Below, in pieces: positions 19,263 through 27,450 of a stretch of DNA of 64,000 nt. A program made the translations under genes and the position numbers. This stretch comes from Pseudomaricurvus sp965656525 (GTDB lineage: Bacteria; Pseudomonadota; Gammaproteobacteria; Pseudomonadales; Cellvibrionaceae): positions 89,628 through 153,627 of the forward strand of contig CBFHKY010000007.1 in assembly GCA_965656525.1 (NCBI GenBank), written 5' to 3'. A model generated the notes under the pieces. That model was not told the DNA's origin. It saw nothing but the letters and a program-made list of their open reading frames with translations, and ran no database searches. The stretch's first letter is position 1. Each line of letters starts with the position of its first letter.

Positions 19263-21347
19263 TTACGCGGTATTGCCGAGCGAGCTACCACTCAATAAGC
19301 TTTTATTCTTTTCTGCGGCTGTTAACGACTCACCCAGTGACACCCCAGACGCCAACGCCAAAACATCCGCGTCACTGTTTTGAGTACCCGTAAAGCTCGG
19401 ACCACTGATTTGAATCGCGCTGTGAATGTCATCCAGCTGGGATAACGCGCCTATGGCATCTCGCATATCGGACTTCAATCGTTGCAGTTGCTGCAGTGTG
19501 GATTTGCGCTGCTGTTGCAACTGAGTGAGCTGTTCTTTTTTAGCCGAGAATTCATTTTTATAGCATTGTAAACTTTCGACAATAGGCGACAGAGCGTGAT
19601 CTTGCCAATCCTCTAGTGCCAACTGCAGAGCTTCACTCATGGCTCGTACATTAGATTCAAAATCGGCAGAGAACCGCTCCACCAATTTATTTTTAAAACT
19701 GAACATATTGCCTACTGCACGGCGAAAGTGATCCGCTTCTTGCTGTAGGCGTTCCAACCTTTGCCGATGCGGTGCTACATCAAAGAGGTAATCACTTTCT
19801 TCAGTGGCTTCAGCAATGGCCTCCGGCATCATCAGCGCCGCTGGAGTTTGATAAATCTCCTTCAACATATCATTGGTTTGCATAACCGCCACATCCAAAC
19901 GAGAAAACCGCGCCGTCAACTCTGCAAAAAACGTTTCTACGACTTTACTGATGCCGAGAAAAGACCAGCAGTCCATCATTTCTTGACGGGACTTTGCCAT
20001 GAACGTCTCTAGGGCTTGCGCTTGCATGGGTTCTTGTATCGTTTGGAAGTGTGCTTTCAAGCGCGTTTGAAATTCCGTTAGCGCCGGCGACTGTAAACCA
20101 ATCTGTTCGTGTAAGTGTTTTAGCTCTACTGTCATCGCGCTGACAGTGTCATCAAACTGCCCCGAACTCGAAAGCGTGTCTTGCAGTCGTAGGCGATCTT
20201 CTCGCATGCGCTGCAAGTCAGCTTTTAGCTTTTTGCGCGACCGATTCATTACCTGCATGGCCTCCACCAACGTTGGGTGAGAAGCCGTGAGTTCTTGGCT
20301 GCGAATTAAGCGCTGTGCAAGCTGGGCCTCCAGTTCAGGCAGGCCGCTTTGCTGCAACTGCTCGGGCTGACTTTGCCACTGAGACAACACCGCCTGCCGC
20401 GCCGACAGCAACAGAATTTTTTCGCTGGGCAATTGCAACGTCCGCGCTGTATTTTCACGCACCAGTTTAATCTGTTCCGCCACGGACTCTACAGATCGCG
20501 TCGGATCTCGCAGGTTATCCACCTTGTTCAACACCACCAACGCGCTTTCCAACAAGCCATGCTTGGCCAAATCCTGTTGGTACTGATCCCAAATGGCTTT
20601 ATCGGATGTGCTCACCCCCATGTCCGCCGAAAGCACAAACAGCACCGCATCGGTTTGCTTTAAGCTCTGCCATGTTAGAGCGGGTTCATCTCCTAAGGCG
20701 TTCAGCCCTGGGGTATCCAAAATTCGCAACCCGTGACGCAACAGCGGATGATCCACGTTCACCAGCGCATGCCGCCATGCAGGAACCTCCAAGCGACCGT
20801 CATCCGTACGAATCAGCTTTACAGGGTCAAACCCCAAAGCGATGGCGTCCTCATCCGTCACCCATTTCGTTTGCGACAGAGACTCCAGTGTTTCTGCCAG
20901 TGACTCGGAATCGTCAAGAGTGAAAGTTTGAGTGACCCACTTCTGAGGAATTTTTTTAAAGCTTTCGAGCTGGCTGCCCGCCCGTCGAGTTTCAATGGGT
21001 AACAGTTTAACGCTGCCTGGTGAGCTCTCGGCATCGTAGAAGATCTCAGTGGGACACATCGTAGTGCGCCCCGGACTGGAAGGTAGTAGACGCCGACCGA
21101 GAGTGGCGTAAAACAAGGCATTTAGCAGCTCTGTTTTACCGCGTGAAAACTCACCCACACAGGCGATTTTGAAGGTGTCACGACGCAACCGCGCCAATGC
21201 CTTTTTCAGCACCAGCTCATCACCGGTTTGTCCAATTTGGTTGCGCTCAACCCAATTGAGATGGCGATAAAAATGCTGAATCAGCGTTTCGCGCCAGTGC
21301 GCGTAATCCGTCATCTGACGGTAAAACGATTGTACTTTCATACCCAA
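19263..21347 (-). CDS. Dynamin-like GTPase
   Basis: A 694-aa large GTPase. G1 is GEFSRGKTELLNALF (about residues 65-79), the switch I Thr region is SSPGRTTMCPTEI, G3 is ILDTPGLNAL and G4 is NKVD. Long helical stalk segments follow, with coiled-coil stretches around 345-395 and 595-640. I see no clear membrane-spanning segment. Bacterial dynamin-like proteins remodel or tether membranes. This one sits between yggT and metX, inside a block that is otherwise conserved in gammaproteobacteria. Confidence 0.85.
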   Translation of the reverse strand: MGMKVQSFYRQMTDYAHWRETLIQHFYRHLNWVERNQIGQTGDELVLKKALARLRRDTFKIACVGEFSRGKTELLNALFYATLGRRLLPSSPGRTTMCPTEIFYDAESSPGSVKLLPIETRRAGSQLESFKKIPQKWVTQTFTLDDSESLAETLESLSQTKWVTDEDAIALGFDPVKLIRTDDGRLEVPAWRHALVNVDHPLLRHGLRILDTPGLNALGDEPALTWQSLKQTDAVLFVLSADMGVSTSDKAIWDQYQQDLAKHGLLESALVVLNKVDNLRDPTRSVESVAEQIKLVRENTARTLQLPSEKILLLSARQAVLSQWQSQPEQLQQSGLPELEAQLAQRLIRSQELTASHPTLVEAMQVMNRSRKKLKADLQRMREDRLRLQDTLSSSGQFDDTVSAMTVELKHLHEQIGLQSPALTEFQTRLKAHFQTIQEPMQAQALETFMAKSRQEMMDCWSFLGISKVVETFFAELTARFSRLDVAVMQTNDMLKEIYQTPAALMMPEAIAEATEESDYLFDVAPHRQRLERLQQEADHFRRAVGNMFSFKNKLVERFSADFESNVRAMSEALQLALEDWQDHALSPIVESLQCYKNEFSAKKEQLTQLQQQRKSTLQQLQRLKSDMRDAIGALSQLDDIHSAIQISGPSFTGTQNSDADVLALASGVSLGESLTAAEKNKSLLSGSSLGNTA

Positions 21348-21445
21348 GAAAAGGCCTTAACCATCAGGGGCTTAATAGCCCCTTCATGAATGTGGCGAGG
21401 AAAGCAGGCATAGACGTACGAGCCGCACAAGCCAAAAATTGCGAG

Positions 21446-22054
21446 TTAAATCCCCATGACCAGCTGGCTGACCGGACCATTTAATCCAACCGTCGCCGCC
21501 AAGTACTTAATCAACACTTGCACCACGTTAAGCGCAAGGAACGCAAAAATGGGCGAAATATCAATACCGCCCATGTCGGGCAGTACACGTCGAATGGGCG
21601 CCATCATTGGTTCCATCAACTCACGTAACAACATTAATGCCGGATTGGTACTGTGTGGTGCCACCCAGCTCACAATCACGGTAATCAGCAAGCCCCAGAA
21701 ATACACATTGGCCACCAGCGACAACAGGCCCACCAGAGACCATATAACCGCTGATACTGGATCAATCAATCCGTAACCCATAAATAAAGCGGTGATTTCA
21801 AGCACGGCCACCTGTAACAGCAACGCCAGCACAATAGAGGCGAGATCAATGCCCATCAGCCCCGGCACGACACGCCGAATAGGAATCACCAGCGGGCTGG
21901 TGGCTTTGACGACAAATTGTGAAATCGGGTTGTAGAAGTCAGCGCGCGCCAACTGCAACAAGAACCGCAAAACCACCACTAATAAATAAAGTGAACCCAA
22001 CGTTTGTACGATTAAGGTGCCGATTTCAGGCAAAGGCCCCATAGCATTCTCCAA
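21446..22054 (-). CDS. YggT family membrane protein
   Basis: A 202-aa inner-membrane protein with two tandem YGGT repeats. The first (about 10-90) contains FYNPISQFVVKATSPLVIPI and RRVVPG; the second (about 105-190) contains LREL MEPMMAPIRRVLP. Four hydrophobic segments are visible. YggT proteins are found with proC and yggS in many bacteria and have been tied to osmotic shock tolerance. The molecular role is unknown. It lies about 70 nt downstream of proC. Confidence 0.94.
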   Translation of the reverse strand: MENAMGPLPEIGTLIVQTLGSLYLLVVVLRFLLQLARADFYNPISQFVVKATSPLVIPIRRVVPGLMGIDLASIVLALLLQVAVLEITALFMGYGLIDPVSAVIWSLVGLLSLVANVYFWGLLITVIVSWVAPHSTNPALMLLRELMEPMMAPIRRVLPDMGGIDISPIFAFLALNVVQVLIKYLAATVGLNGPVSQLVMGI

Positions 22055-22124
22055 CTAATTCTTTGTTCCAACTCATTCTTTATAGAGTGGCGAACAATGT
22101 GCACCACTCAGTTCTGTATGAAAT

Positions 22125-22958
22125 TTATGACTGAGGTGCCGCACCCAGTTCGTCGGCCATTTCGCGGGAGCGGTCAGCACAGACCTGCATAGCCGTTGCC
22201 ACCGTGGCGCGCAAGCCGCTGTTTTCGAAAGACTGAATCGCCTGCTCTGTGGTGCCGTTAGGTGATGACACCTGTCGCCGTAATTCCACCACATCCACAT
22301 CGCTGCTTTGCGCTAGTTTTGCCGCACCCAATGCCGTCTGCAAAGTCAGCTCGGTGGCACTTTCACGGCTCAGACCTTGCGCAACACCCGCATCGATCAT
22401 CGCCTCCATCATTAAAAAGTAGTACGCAGGCCCACTACCCGAAACCGCTGTGACGGCATCGATCAAAGCTTCTGTTGGGGTCCATTGCACGATTCCAACC
22501 GCCTGCAAGATGGACTCTGCTAGCTGTTTTTGTGTGTCGTGGGTGCGGGCATTGGCAAATAGGCCAGTCGCACCCGTTTGCACCAATGCCGGGGTGTTGG
22601 GCATACAGCGCACAAGCGCCAGGTCATTCTTCAACCATTGATCCAAACTGTGCATATCAATACCAGCAGCGATTGATATCACCAACGGCTGATGAGCCAA
22701 GGCAGGGCTGATGGCTTCGCAAACGGTCTGCATAACCTGCGGTTTAATAGCCAGCACAATCACATCAGCACTTTTTGCCGCCGCATTATTATCTTGGGTT
22801 GTATGGATAGAGAGGGTCTCAGCCAAGCGATCTAGGCTGGGCTGGTACGGATCCGTCGCGGTAATGGCTCCAGCAGGGTAACCTTTATTCACCAATCCAC
22901 CAATGATGCTACTGGCCATATTGCCAGCACCAATAAAAGTAATCTTTGCTTGCGTCAC
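22125..22958 (-). CDS. proC: Pyrroline-5-carboxylate reductase
   Basis: Last step of proline synthesis, NAD(P)H-dependent. The 277-aa protein begins with the Rossmann motif ITFIGAGNMASSIIGGL. It has VRCMPNTPALVQTGATGLF and the family signature VSGSGPAYYFLMMEAMIDAG near residues 165-190, then SSPNGTTEQAI at the C-terminal dimer domain. It is in the yggS-proC-yggT order, transcribed away from pilT. Confidence 0.97.
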   Translation of the reverse strand: MTQAKITFIGAGNMASSIIGGLVNKGYPAGAITATDPYQPSLDRLAETLSIHTTQDNNAAAKSADVIVLAIKPQVMQTVCEAISPALAHQPLVISIAAGIDMHSLDQWLKNDLALVRCMPNTPALVQTGATGLFANARTHDTQKQLAESILQAVGIVQWTPTEALIDAVTAVSGSGPAYYFLMMEAMIDAGVAQGLSRESATELTLQTALGAAKLAQSSDVDVVELRRQVSSPNGTTEQAIQSFENSGLRATVATAMQVCADRSREMADELGAAPQS

Positions 22959-23077
22959 GTTTTGCTTCTCGTCTTTATTAATCGGTTGTCTTTCTGTTTG
23001 GGCAATACACAGTTTGGCCTAGTGCTCTTACCCGCTTATGTCGTTGCTGCTGGCACACTGGCGATTTATGGACCCGC

Positions 23078-23761
23078 TTAATTCCGCTGACCAAAGATAT
23101 CAGTACCGATGCGCACAATAGTAGAACCGGCCGCTACAGCCGCTTCTAGGTCTGCGGACATCCCCATAGATAACGTGTCTAAACTGGGGTAGTCGGCCTG
23201 CAACGCGTACAACTTGTGCGTCAATTGGGACAAAACCGCCTGCTGCTGTACCACGCTATCGCGCTTGGCTGGAATCGCCATTAAACCTCGCACCCGCAAA
23301 CGCGGCAAGCTCGACACTTGCGCCATCAGGCTATCCACATCGTCCAGATCAATTCCAGACTTGCTGCCCTCGTGATCCAAGTTCACTTGTAGACATATGT
23401 TCAGTGACGGCAAGTGCTCTGGGCGCTGCTCGCTGAGACGAACAGCAATTTTCACACGATCCACACTGTGGACCCAGTCAAAATTCTCAGCAATAGCTCG
23501 CGTTTTATTCGACTGAATGGGGCCAATAAAGTGCCATTCAATCGCCAAACCTTGTAATTGGGCCTGTTTATCTAAAGCTTCTTGCAGATAATTTTCACCA
23601 AAACAGTGCTGCCCCGACTGAAAGGCTTCACGCACCGCCTGTGCGGGCTTGGTTTTGCTGACGGCCAATAGACGAACGGCATCATCAGGGCGCCCTGCCG
23701 CAACGGTAGCGGCATGAATACGCTTTTGCACTTGCACTAGTTGCTCAGGTATCTTCGACAT
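23078..23761 (-). CDS. yggS: PLP homeostasis protein YggS/PLPBP
   Basis: A 227-aa single-domain TIM-barrel protein that carries PLP without known enzymatic activity and buffers PLP and amino-acid pools (established for E. coli YggS). Motifs: LLAVSKTKPAQAVREAF, with the PLP Lys in SKTKP, then FGENYLQEALDK, WHFIGPIQSNKTRAI, and the phosphate site LSMGMSADLEAAVAAGSTIV with RIGTDIFG. The start MSKIPEQL lies 65 nt from the divergent pilT. Confidence 0.96.
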   Translation of the reverse strand: MSKIPEQLVQVQKRIHAATVAAGRPDDAVRLLAVSKTKPAQAVREAFQSGQHCFGENYLQEALDKQAQLQGLAIEWHFIGPIQSNKTRAIAENFDWVHSVDRVKIAVRLSEQRPEHLPSLNICLQVNLDHEGSKSGIDLDDVDSLMAQVSSLPRLRVRGLMAIPAKRDSVVQQQAVLSQLTHKLYALQADYPSLDTLSMGMSADLEAAVAAGSTIVRIGTDIFGQRN

Positions 23762-23826
23762 ATACTGGTTGCTGACTCACCTTCTTTTGGTTAACAGCTG
23801 TTTGATAACATAACAAAGGTCGCTGT

Positions 23827-24861
23827 ATGGACATCACAGAACTCTTGGCATTCAGTGCCAAACAAGGCGCATCAGACTTACATCTGTCTGCGGGATTACC
23901 GCCAATGATCCGAGTTGATGGCGATGTACGTCGCATCAATCTACCCGCAATGGATCACAAGCAAGTACATAGTCTGATCTACGAGATTATGAATGACAAG
24001 CAGCGAAGGGATTATGAAGAGAATCTAGAAACCGATTTTTCCTTCGAAGTGCCGGGTGTGGCCCGTTTCCGGGTCAACGCCTTCAACCAAAATCGTGGTG
24101 CGGGCGCGGTGTTTCGTACCATTCCCTCCAAAGTACTGAGCATGGAAGAGTTGGGAATGGGCCAAGTGTTCCGCGATATTTGTGCGGTCCCCCGAGGCCT
24201 GGTACTGGTCACTGGCCCCACAGGTAGTGGTAAGTCCACCACTCTTGCGGCGATGGTGGATTATCTAAACAACAACAAATACGAACACATCCTTACCATT
24301 GAAGACCCCATTGAATTTGTACACAACTCCAAAAAATGCTTGGTCAACCAGCGCGAAGTGCACCGTGACACCCACAGCTTCGCCGAAGCTTTGCGCTCCG
24401 CTCTGCGGGAAGATCCAGACATTATCCTAGTCGGCGAGATGCGGGATCTGGAAACCATTCGTTTGGCGCTGACGGCGGCCGAAACCGGCCACTTGGTATT
24501 CGGTACATTACACACCACCTCAGCGGCGAAAACTATCGACCGGGTTGTGGATGTGTTCCCAGCGGCGGAAAAAGGCATGGTACGCTCAATGTTGTCTGAG
24601 TCTTTAGAAGCCGTTATCTCTCAGACGCTGCTGAAAAAGAACGGCGGCGGTCGCGTGGCGGCACACGAAATCATGCGTGGAACATCGGCTATTCGCAACT
24701 TGATTCGCGAGGATAAAATTGCACAGATGTATTCCGCCATTCAAACCGGTGGTCAAATAGGCATGCAAACTATGGATCAGTGTTTAGCCGACATGGTGTC
24801 GCGCCGCATCATTAACCGTGATGTTGCCCGAGAAAAAGCCAAAATGCCCGATCAGTTTTAA
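23827..24861 (+). CDS. pilT: Type IV pilus retraction ATPase PilT
   Basis: Hexameric ATPase that depolymerises type IV pili and drives twitching motility. The 344-aa protein has Walker A GPTGSGKST (130-138), the Asp box near TIEDPIEF, Walker B DIILVGEMRD (198-207) and the His box TGHLVFGTLHT (220-230). The C-terminal AIRNLIRE helix is the motif needed for retraction in PilT (established). It is followed by pilU. Confidence 0.98.
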   Translation: MDITELLAFSAKQGASDLHLSAGLPPMIRVDGDVRRINLPAMDHKQVHSLIYEIMNDKQRRDYEENLETDFSFEVPGVARFRVNAFNQNRGAGAVFRTIPSKVLSMEELGMGQVFRDICAVPRGLVLVTGPTGSGKSTTLAAMVDYLNNNKYEHILTIEDPIEFVHNSKKCLVNQREVHRDTHSFAEALRSALREDPDIILVGEMRDLETIRLALTAAETGHLVFGTLHTTSAAKTIDRVVDVFPAAEKGMVRSMLSESLEAVISQTLLKKNGGGRVAAHEIMRGTSAIRNLIREDKIAQMYSAIQTGGQIGMQTMDQCLADMVSRRIINRDVAREKAKMPDQF

Positions 24862-24907
24862 TACCGGCGGAATGAAAACACGCCTCATACACGCTTCGCA
24901 CCCACCG

Positions 24908-24932
24908 ACAGCCCCTTTTGTACCGGGGCTGT
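24908..24932 (+). other. Hairpin between pilT and pilU
   Basis: A perfect 8-bp stem ACAGCCCC / GGGGCTGT (24908-24915 with 24925-24932) without a T-tract. It lies 17 nt before the pilU ATG and overlaps its leader. It may tune the pilT:pilU ratio through mRNA processing or by limiting ribosome access; this is inference. Confidence 0.5.
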
Positions 24933-24949
24933 GATGTAAAGGATCACTC

Positions 24950-26092
24950 ATGGATTTAGAACGTTTATTGCAATTGATGGTAGAGAAGGGAGCATCTGAC
25001 CTTTTCATCACAGCCGGTGTGCCACCATCCATAAAACTGCACGGCAAAGTCGTACCAGCAACCACCACGCCGTTATCCCCAGAAAAATCGCGCGAGACTG
25101 TGTTATCGGTCATGAACGAAAAGCAGCGCCTCGAATTTCTGGAAACGAAAGAGCTGAACTTCGCCGTCAGTGCCCGAGGTATAGGTCGCTTTCGCTGCAG
25201 CGCGTTTTATCAGCGCAACTTAGCGGGCATGGTACTGCGACGCATTGAGACCAACATTCCCAGAATCGACGACTTGGGCTTACCAGACACCATCAAAGAA
25301 CTGGCGATGACCAAGCGCGGCCTGATTATTTTTGCGGGGGCAACCGGTACCGGTAAATCCACCTCGTTGGCCGCTATGATTGGGCATCGCAACCACAACT
25401 CTAAAGGCCACATTATTTCCATCGAAGATCCAATTGAATTTATCCACCAACACCAGGGCTGTATCATCACGCAGCGTGAAGTGGGTATTGATACCGAATC
25501 TTTTGAAGTGGCACTTAAAAATACACTGCGCCAAGCGCCGGATGTTATTTTAATCGGCGAGGTGCGCTCACGGGAAACCATGGAACACGCGATCGCTTTT
25601 GCCGAAACAGGTCACCTGTGCTTGTGCACACTGCACGCCAACAACGCCAACCAAGCACTGGATCGAATCATTCACTTTTTCCCTGCCGATCGCCACTCAC
25701 AATTGTGGATGGATTTATCACTGAATTTAAAAGGTATTATTGCCCAGCAGCTGATCCCTACGCCGGACGGAAACGGTCGTCGAGCCTGTATGGAGGTGCT
25801 GCTCAATACACCACTGGCCTCGGACCTGATCCGTAAAGGTGAAGTAGCTGAACTGAAAGAGCTGATGAAAAAATCGAATGAACTGGGTATGCAGACCTTC
25901 GATCAGGCGTTATTTGAGCTTTATGACCAAGGGGAAATCACCTACGAGGATGCACTGGCTTACGCCGACTCACCAAACGACTTGCGCTTAATGATCAAGC
26001 TGGCCTCGGAAACGGATGCGGATTATTTATCACACGCCGCCAATGAATTATCACTGCAAACCGACGACGATGACCGCTCAAAACTGTTTTAA
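24950..26092 (+). CDS. pilU: PilT-paralogous ATPase PilU
   Basis: A 380-aa PilT paralogue that aids pilus retraction together with PilT. Walker A is GATGTGKST (130-138), the Asp box IEDPIEFIHQH, Walker B VILIGEVRSRE and the His box TGHLCLCTLHANN. A longer acidic C-terminus (LQTDDDDRSKLF) separates it from PilT. It starts 88 nt after pilT with AAAGGAT upstream. Confidence 0.97.
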   Translation: MDLERLLQLMVEKGASDLFITAGVPPSIKLHGKVVPATTTPLSPEKSRETVLSVMNEKQRLEFLETKELNFAVSARGIGRFRCSAFYQRNLAGMVLRRIETNIPRIDDLGLPDTIKELAMTKRGLIIFAGATGTGKSTSLAAMIGHRNHNSKGHIISIEDPIEFIHQHQGCIITQREVGIDTESFEVALKNTLRQAPDVILIGEVRSRETMEHAIAFAETGHLCLCTLHANNANQALDRIIHFFPADRHSQLWMDLSLNLKGIIAQQLIPTPDGNGRRACMEVLLNTPLASDLIRKGEVAELKELMKKSNELGMQTFDQALFELYDQGEITYEDALAYADSPNDLRLMIKLASETDADYLSHAANELSLQTDDDDRSKLF

Positions 26093-26160
26093 GCGCACCC
26101 GTGAAACCGCTTAAATATTTCCGCCCAAGGCTGTGAATACGGCATCAATAAAGGCTGGCC

Positions 26161-27243
26161 ATGCCACTTCTCAGTTTAAAAGCCGGTGCTACCGCTTACC
26201 GGCACATTCAACAGAACGGGCTTGAGCCAAGCCATATCAGCAGCATTTTTGCGGCATCCGGTGCCGCAAAATGGCTAGCCATCTATGGCTTAGATAAAGT
26301 CATTTTCAACGACTGGCTCACCCCTCTTGGCCAACCAGAAAACTTACACACTGTGCGCTTGTTTGGCACATCTGTGGGAGCCTTTAAGTTGGCGGCTGCC
26401 TGTCATCGCAACTCAGCCCAAGGCCTCGACGACCTCGCCCAGGCCTACTGGCAGCAGAATTATCCCAACGGCATCACACCGGCGGAGATCGAACGAGAGT
26501 TTGTGCACCTACGCCAAGCCGTGCTCGCTGGCGATCACATGAACGACATTCTCAACCACCCTTATTTGCACCTGTCTTTTGCTGCCGTACGCTGCCACGG
26601 GCAATTAGCCAGTGACGCCCCGGCACAACAGCGGCGAGCCTGCGTCAAAGCAGCGCTTAGAAACATCATAGGCAGGCAAGCACTACAAGACTGTGTGGAT
26701 CGAGTCGTGTTTCACGACCCGCGCGTGCCTTTTCACATCGCCGGCCTGGATGGCTACACCACTTACGGTGTTGCTCTGAACACTGAAAACTTTGCCGCCG
26801 CCATTACCGCATCGGGTTCTATCCCTGTGTACATGTACGGCATCGAAAACATACCGGGCGCTCCAGAGGGCGTGTATCGAGATGGCGGACTGCTCGACTA
26901 TCACCCAGTGCCCGGTAATTTCTGGCAGCATTCCGGGATCGTACTGTACCCGCATTTTTATTCAGCCTGCACCATGGGCTGGTTAGATAAGGCTCTGCCC
27001 TGGCGCAGGGCCCCAAAAGCCTCTATGACCCATACAGTTTTACTATCCCCCAGCGAAGATTTTTTTGCGCGTACACGTTTAGGTCGACCGCCTGACCGGC
27101 AAGACTTCAAACGCTTCGCCAACCAAGATGCCTTGCGCAAAGAGCTCTGGCGAGAGGTTATGGATCTCAGCCATGAACTTGGGGAGGAATTTCTCAATCT
27201 GGCTCGTTCAGGGGATTGGTGTCGCTATTTACGCCCTCTTTAG
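26161..27243 (+). CDS. Patatin-like phospholipase family protein
   Basis: A 360-aa cytoplasmic protein. A nucleophile-elbow motif GTSVGAF (Ser71) and a later DGG motif (YRDGGLLDYHP, around residue 240) make the Ser-Asp dyad of patatin-like lipases. The AASGAAKWLAIYGLDKVIF stretch before the elbow is the Gly-rich oxyanion part. The gene starts about 68 nt after pilU on the same strand. The substrate is unknown, with lysophospholipids or acyl esters likely. I assign the family from the dyad order and spacing. Confidence 0.75.
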   Translation: MPLLSLKAGATAYRHIQQNGLEPSHISSIFAASGAAKWLAIYGLDKVIFNDWLTPLGQPENLHTVRLFGTSVGAFKLAAACHRNSAQGLDDLAQAYWQQNYPNGITPAEIEREFVHLRQAVLAGDHMNDILNHPYLHLSFAAVRCHGQLASDAPAQQRRACVKAALRNIIGRQALQDCVDRVVFHDPRVPFHIAGLDGYTTYGVALNTENFAAAITASGSIPVYMYGIENIPGAPEGVYRDGGLLDYHPVPGNFWQHSGIVLYPHFYSACTMGWLDKALPWRRAPKASMTHTVLLSPSEDFFARTRLGRPPDRQDFKRFANQDALRKELWREVMDLSHELGEEFLNLARSGDWCRYLRPL

Positions 27244-27450
27244 CGGCCGTTAACACCCTTAGAAATAAAGAATTCCTAAGTGCAAATAAGAAATTATTGA
27301 ATATTTGGCCATTTTGTCTTTACCTGCCACATCAGGTGAGGGAAAATGCCGCTCCATTTTTCATGACTGCTCAGGCAATGCCAATAGGCAACTGTACTGG
27401 CGGTCTTTTGTACTTTTCAGCTGTCTCAATTCAGCAGGAGCCATGAGCCC

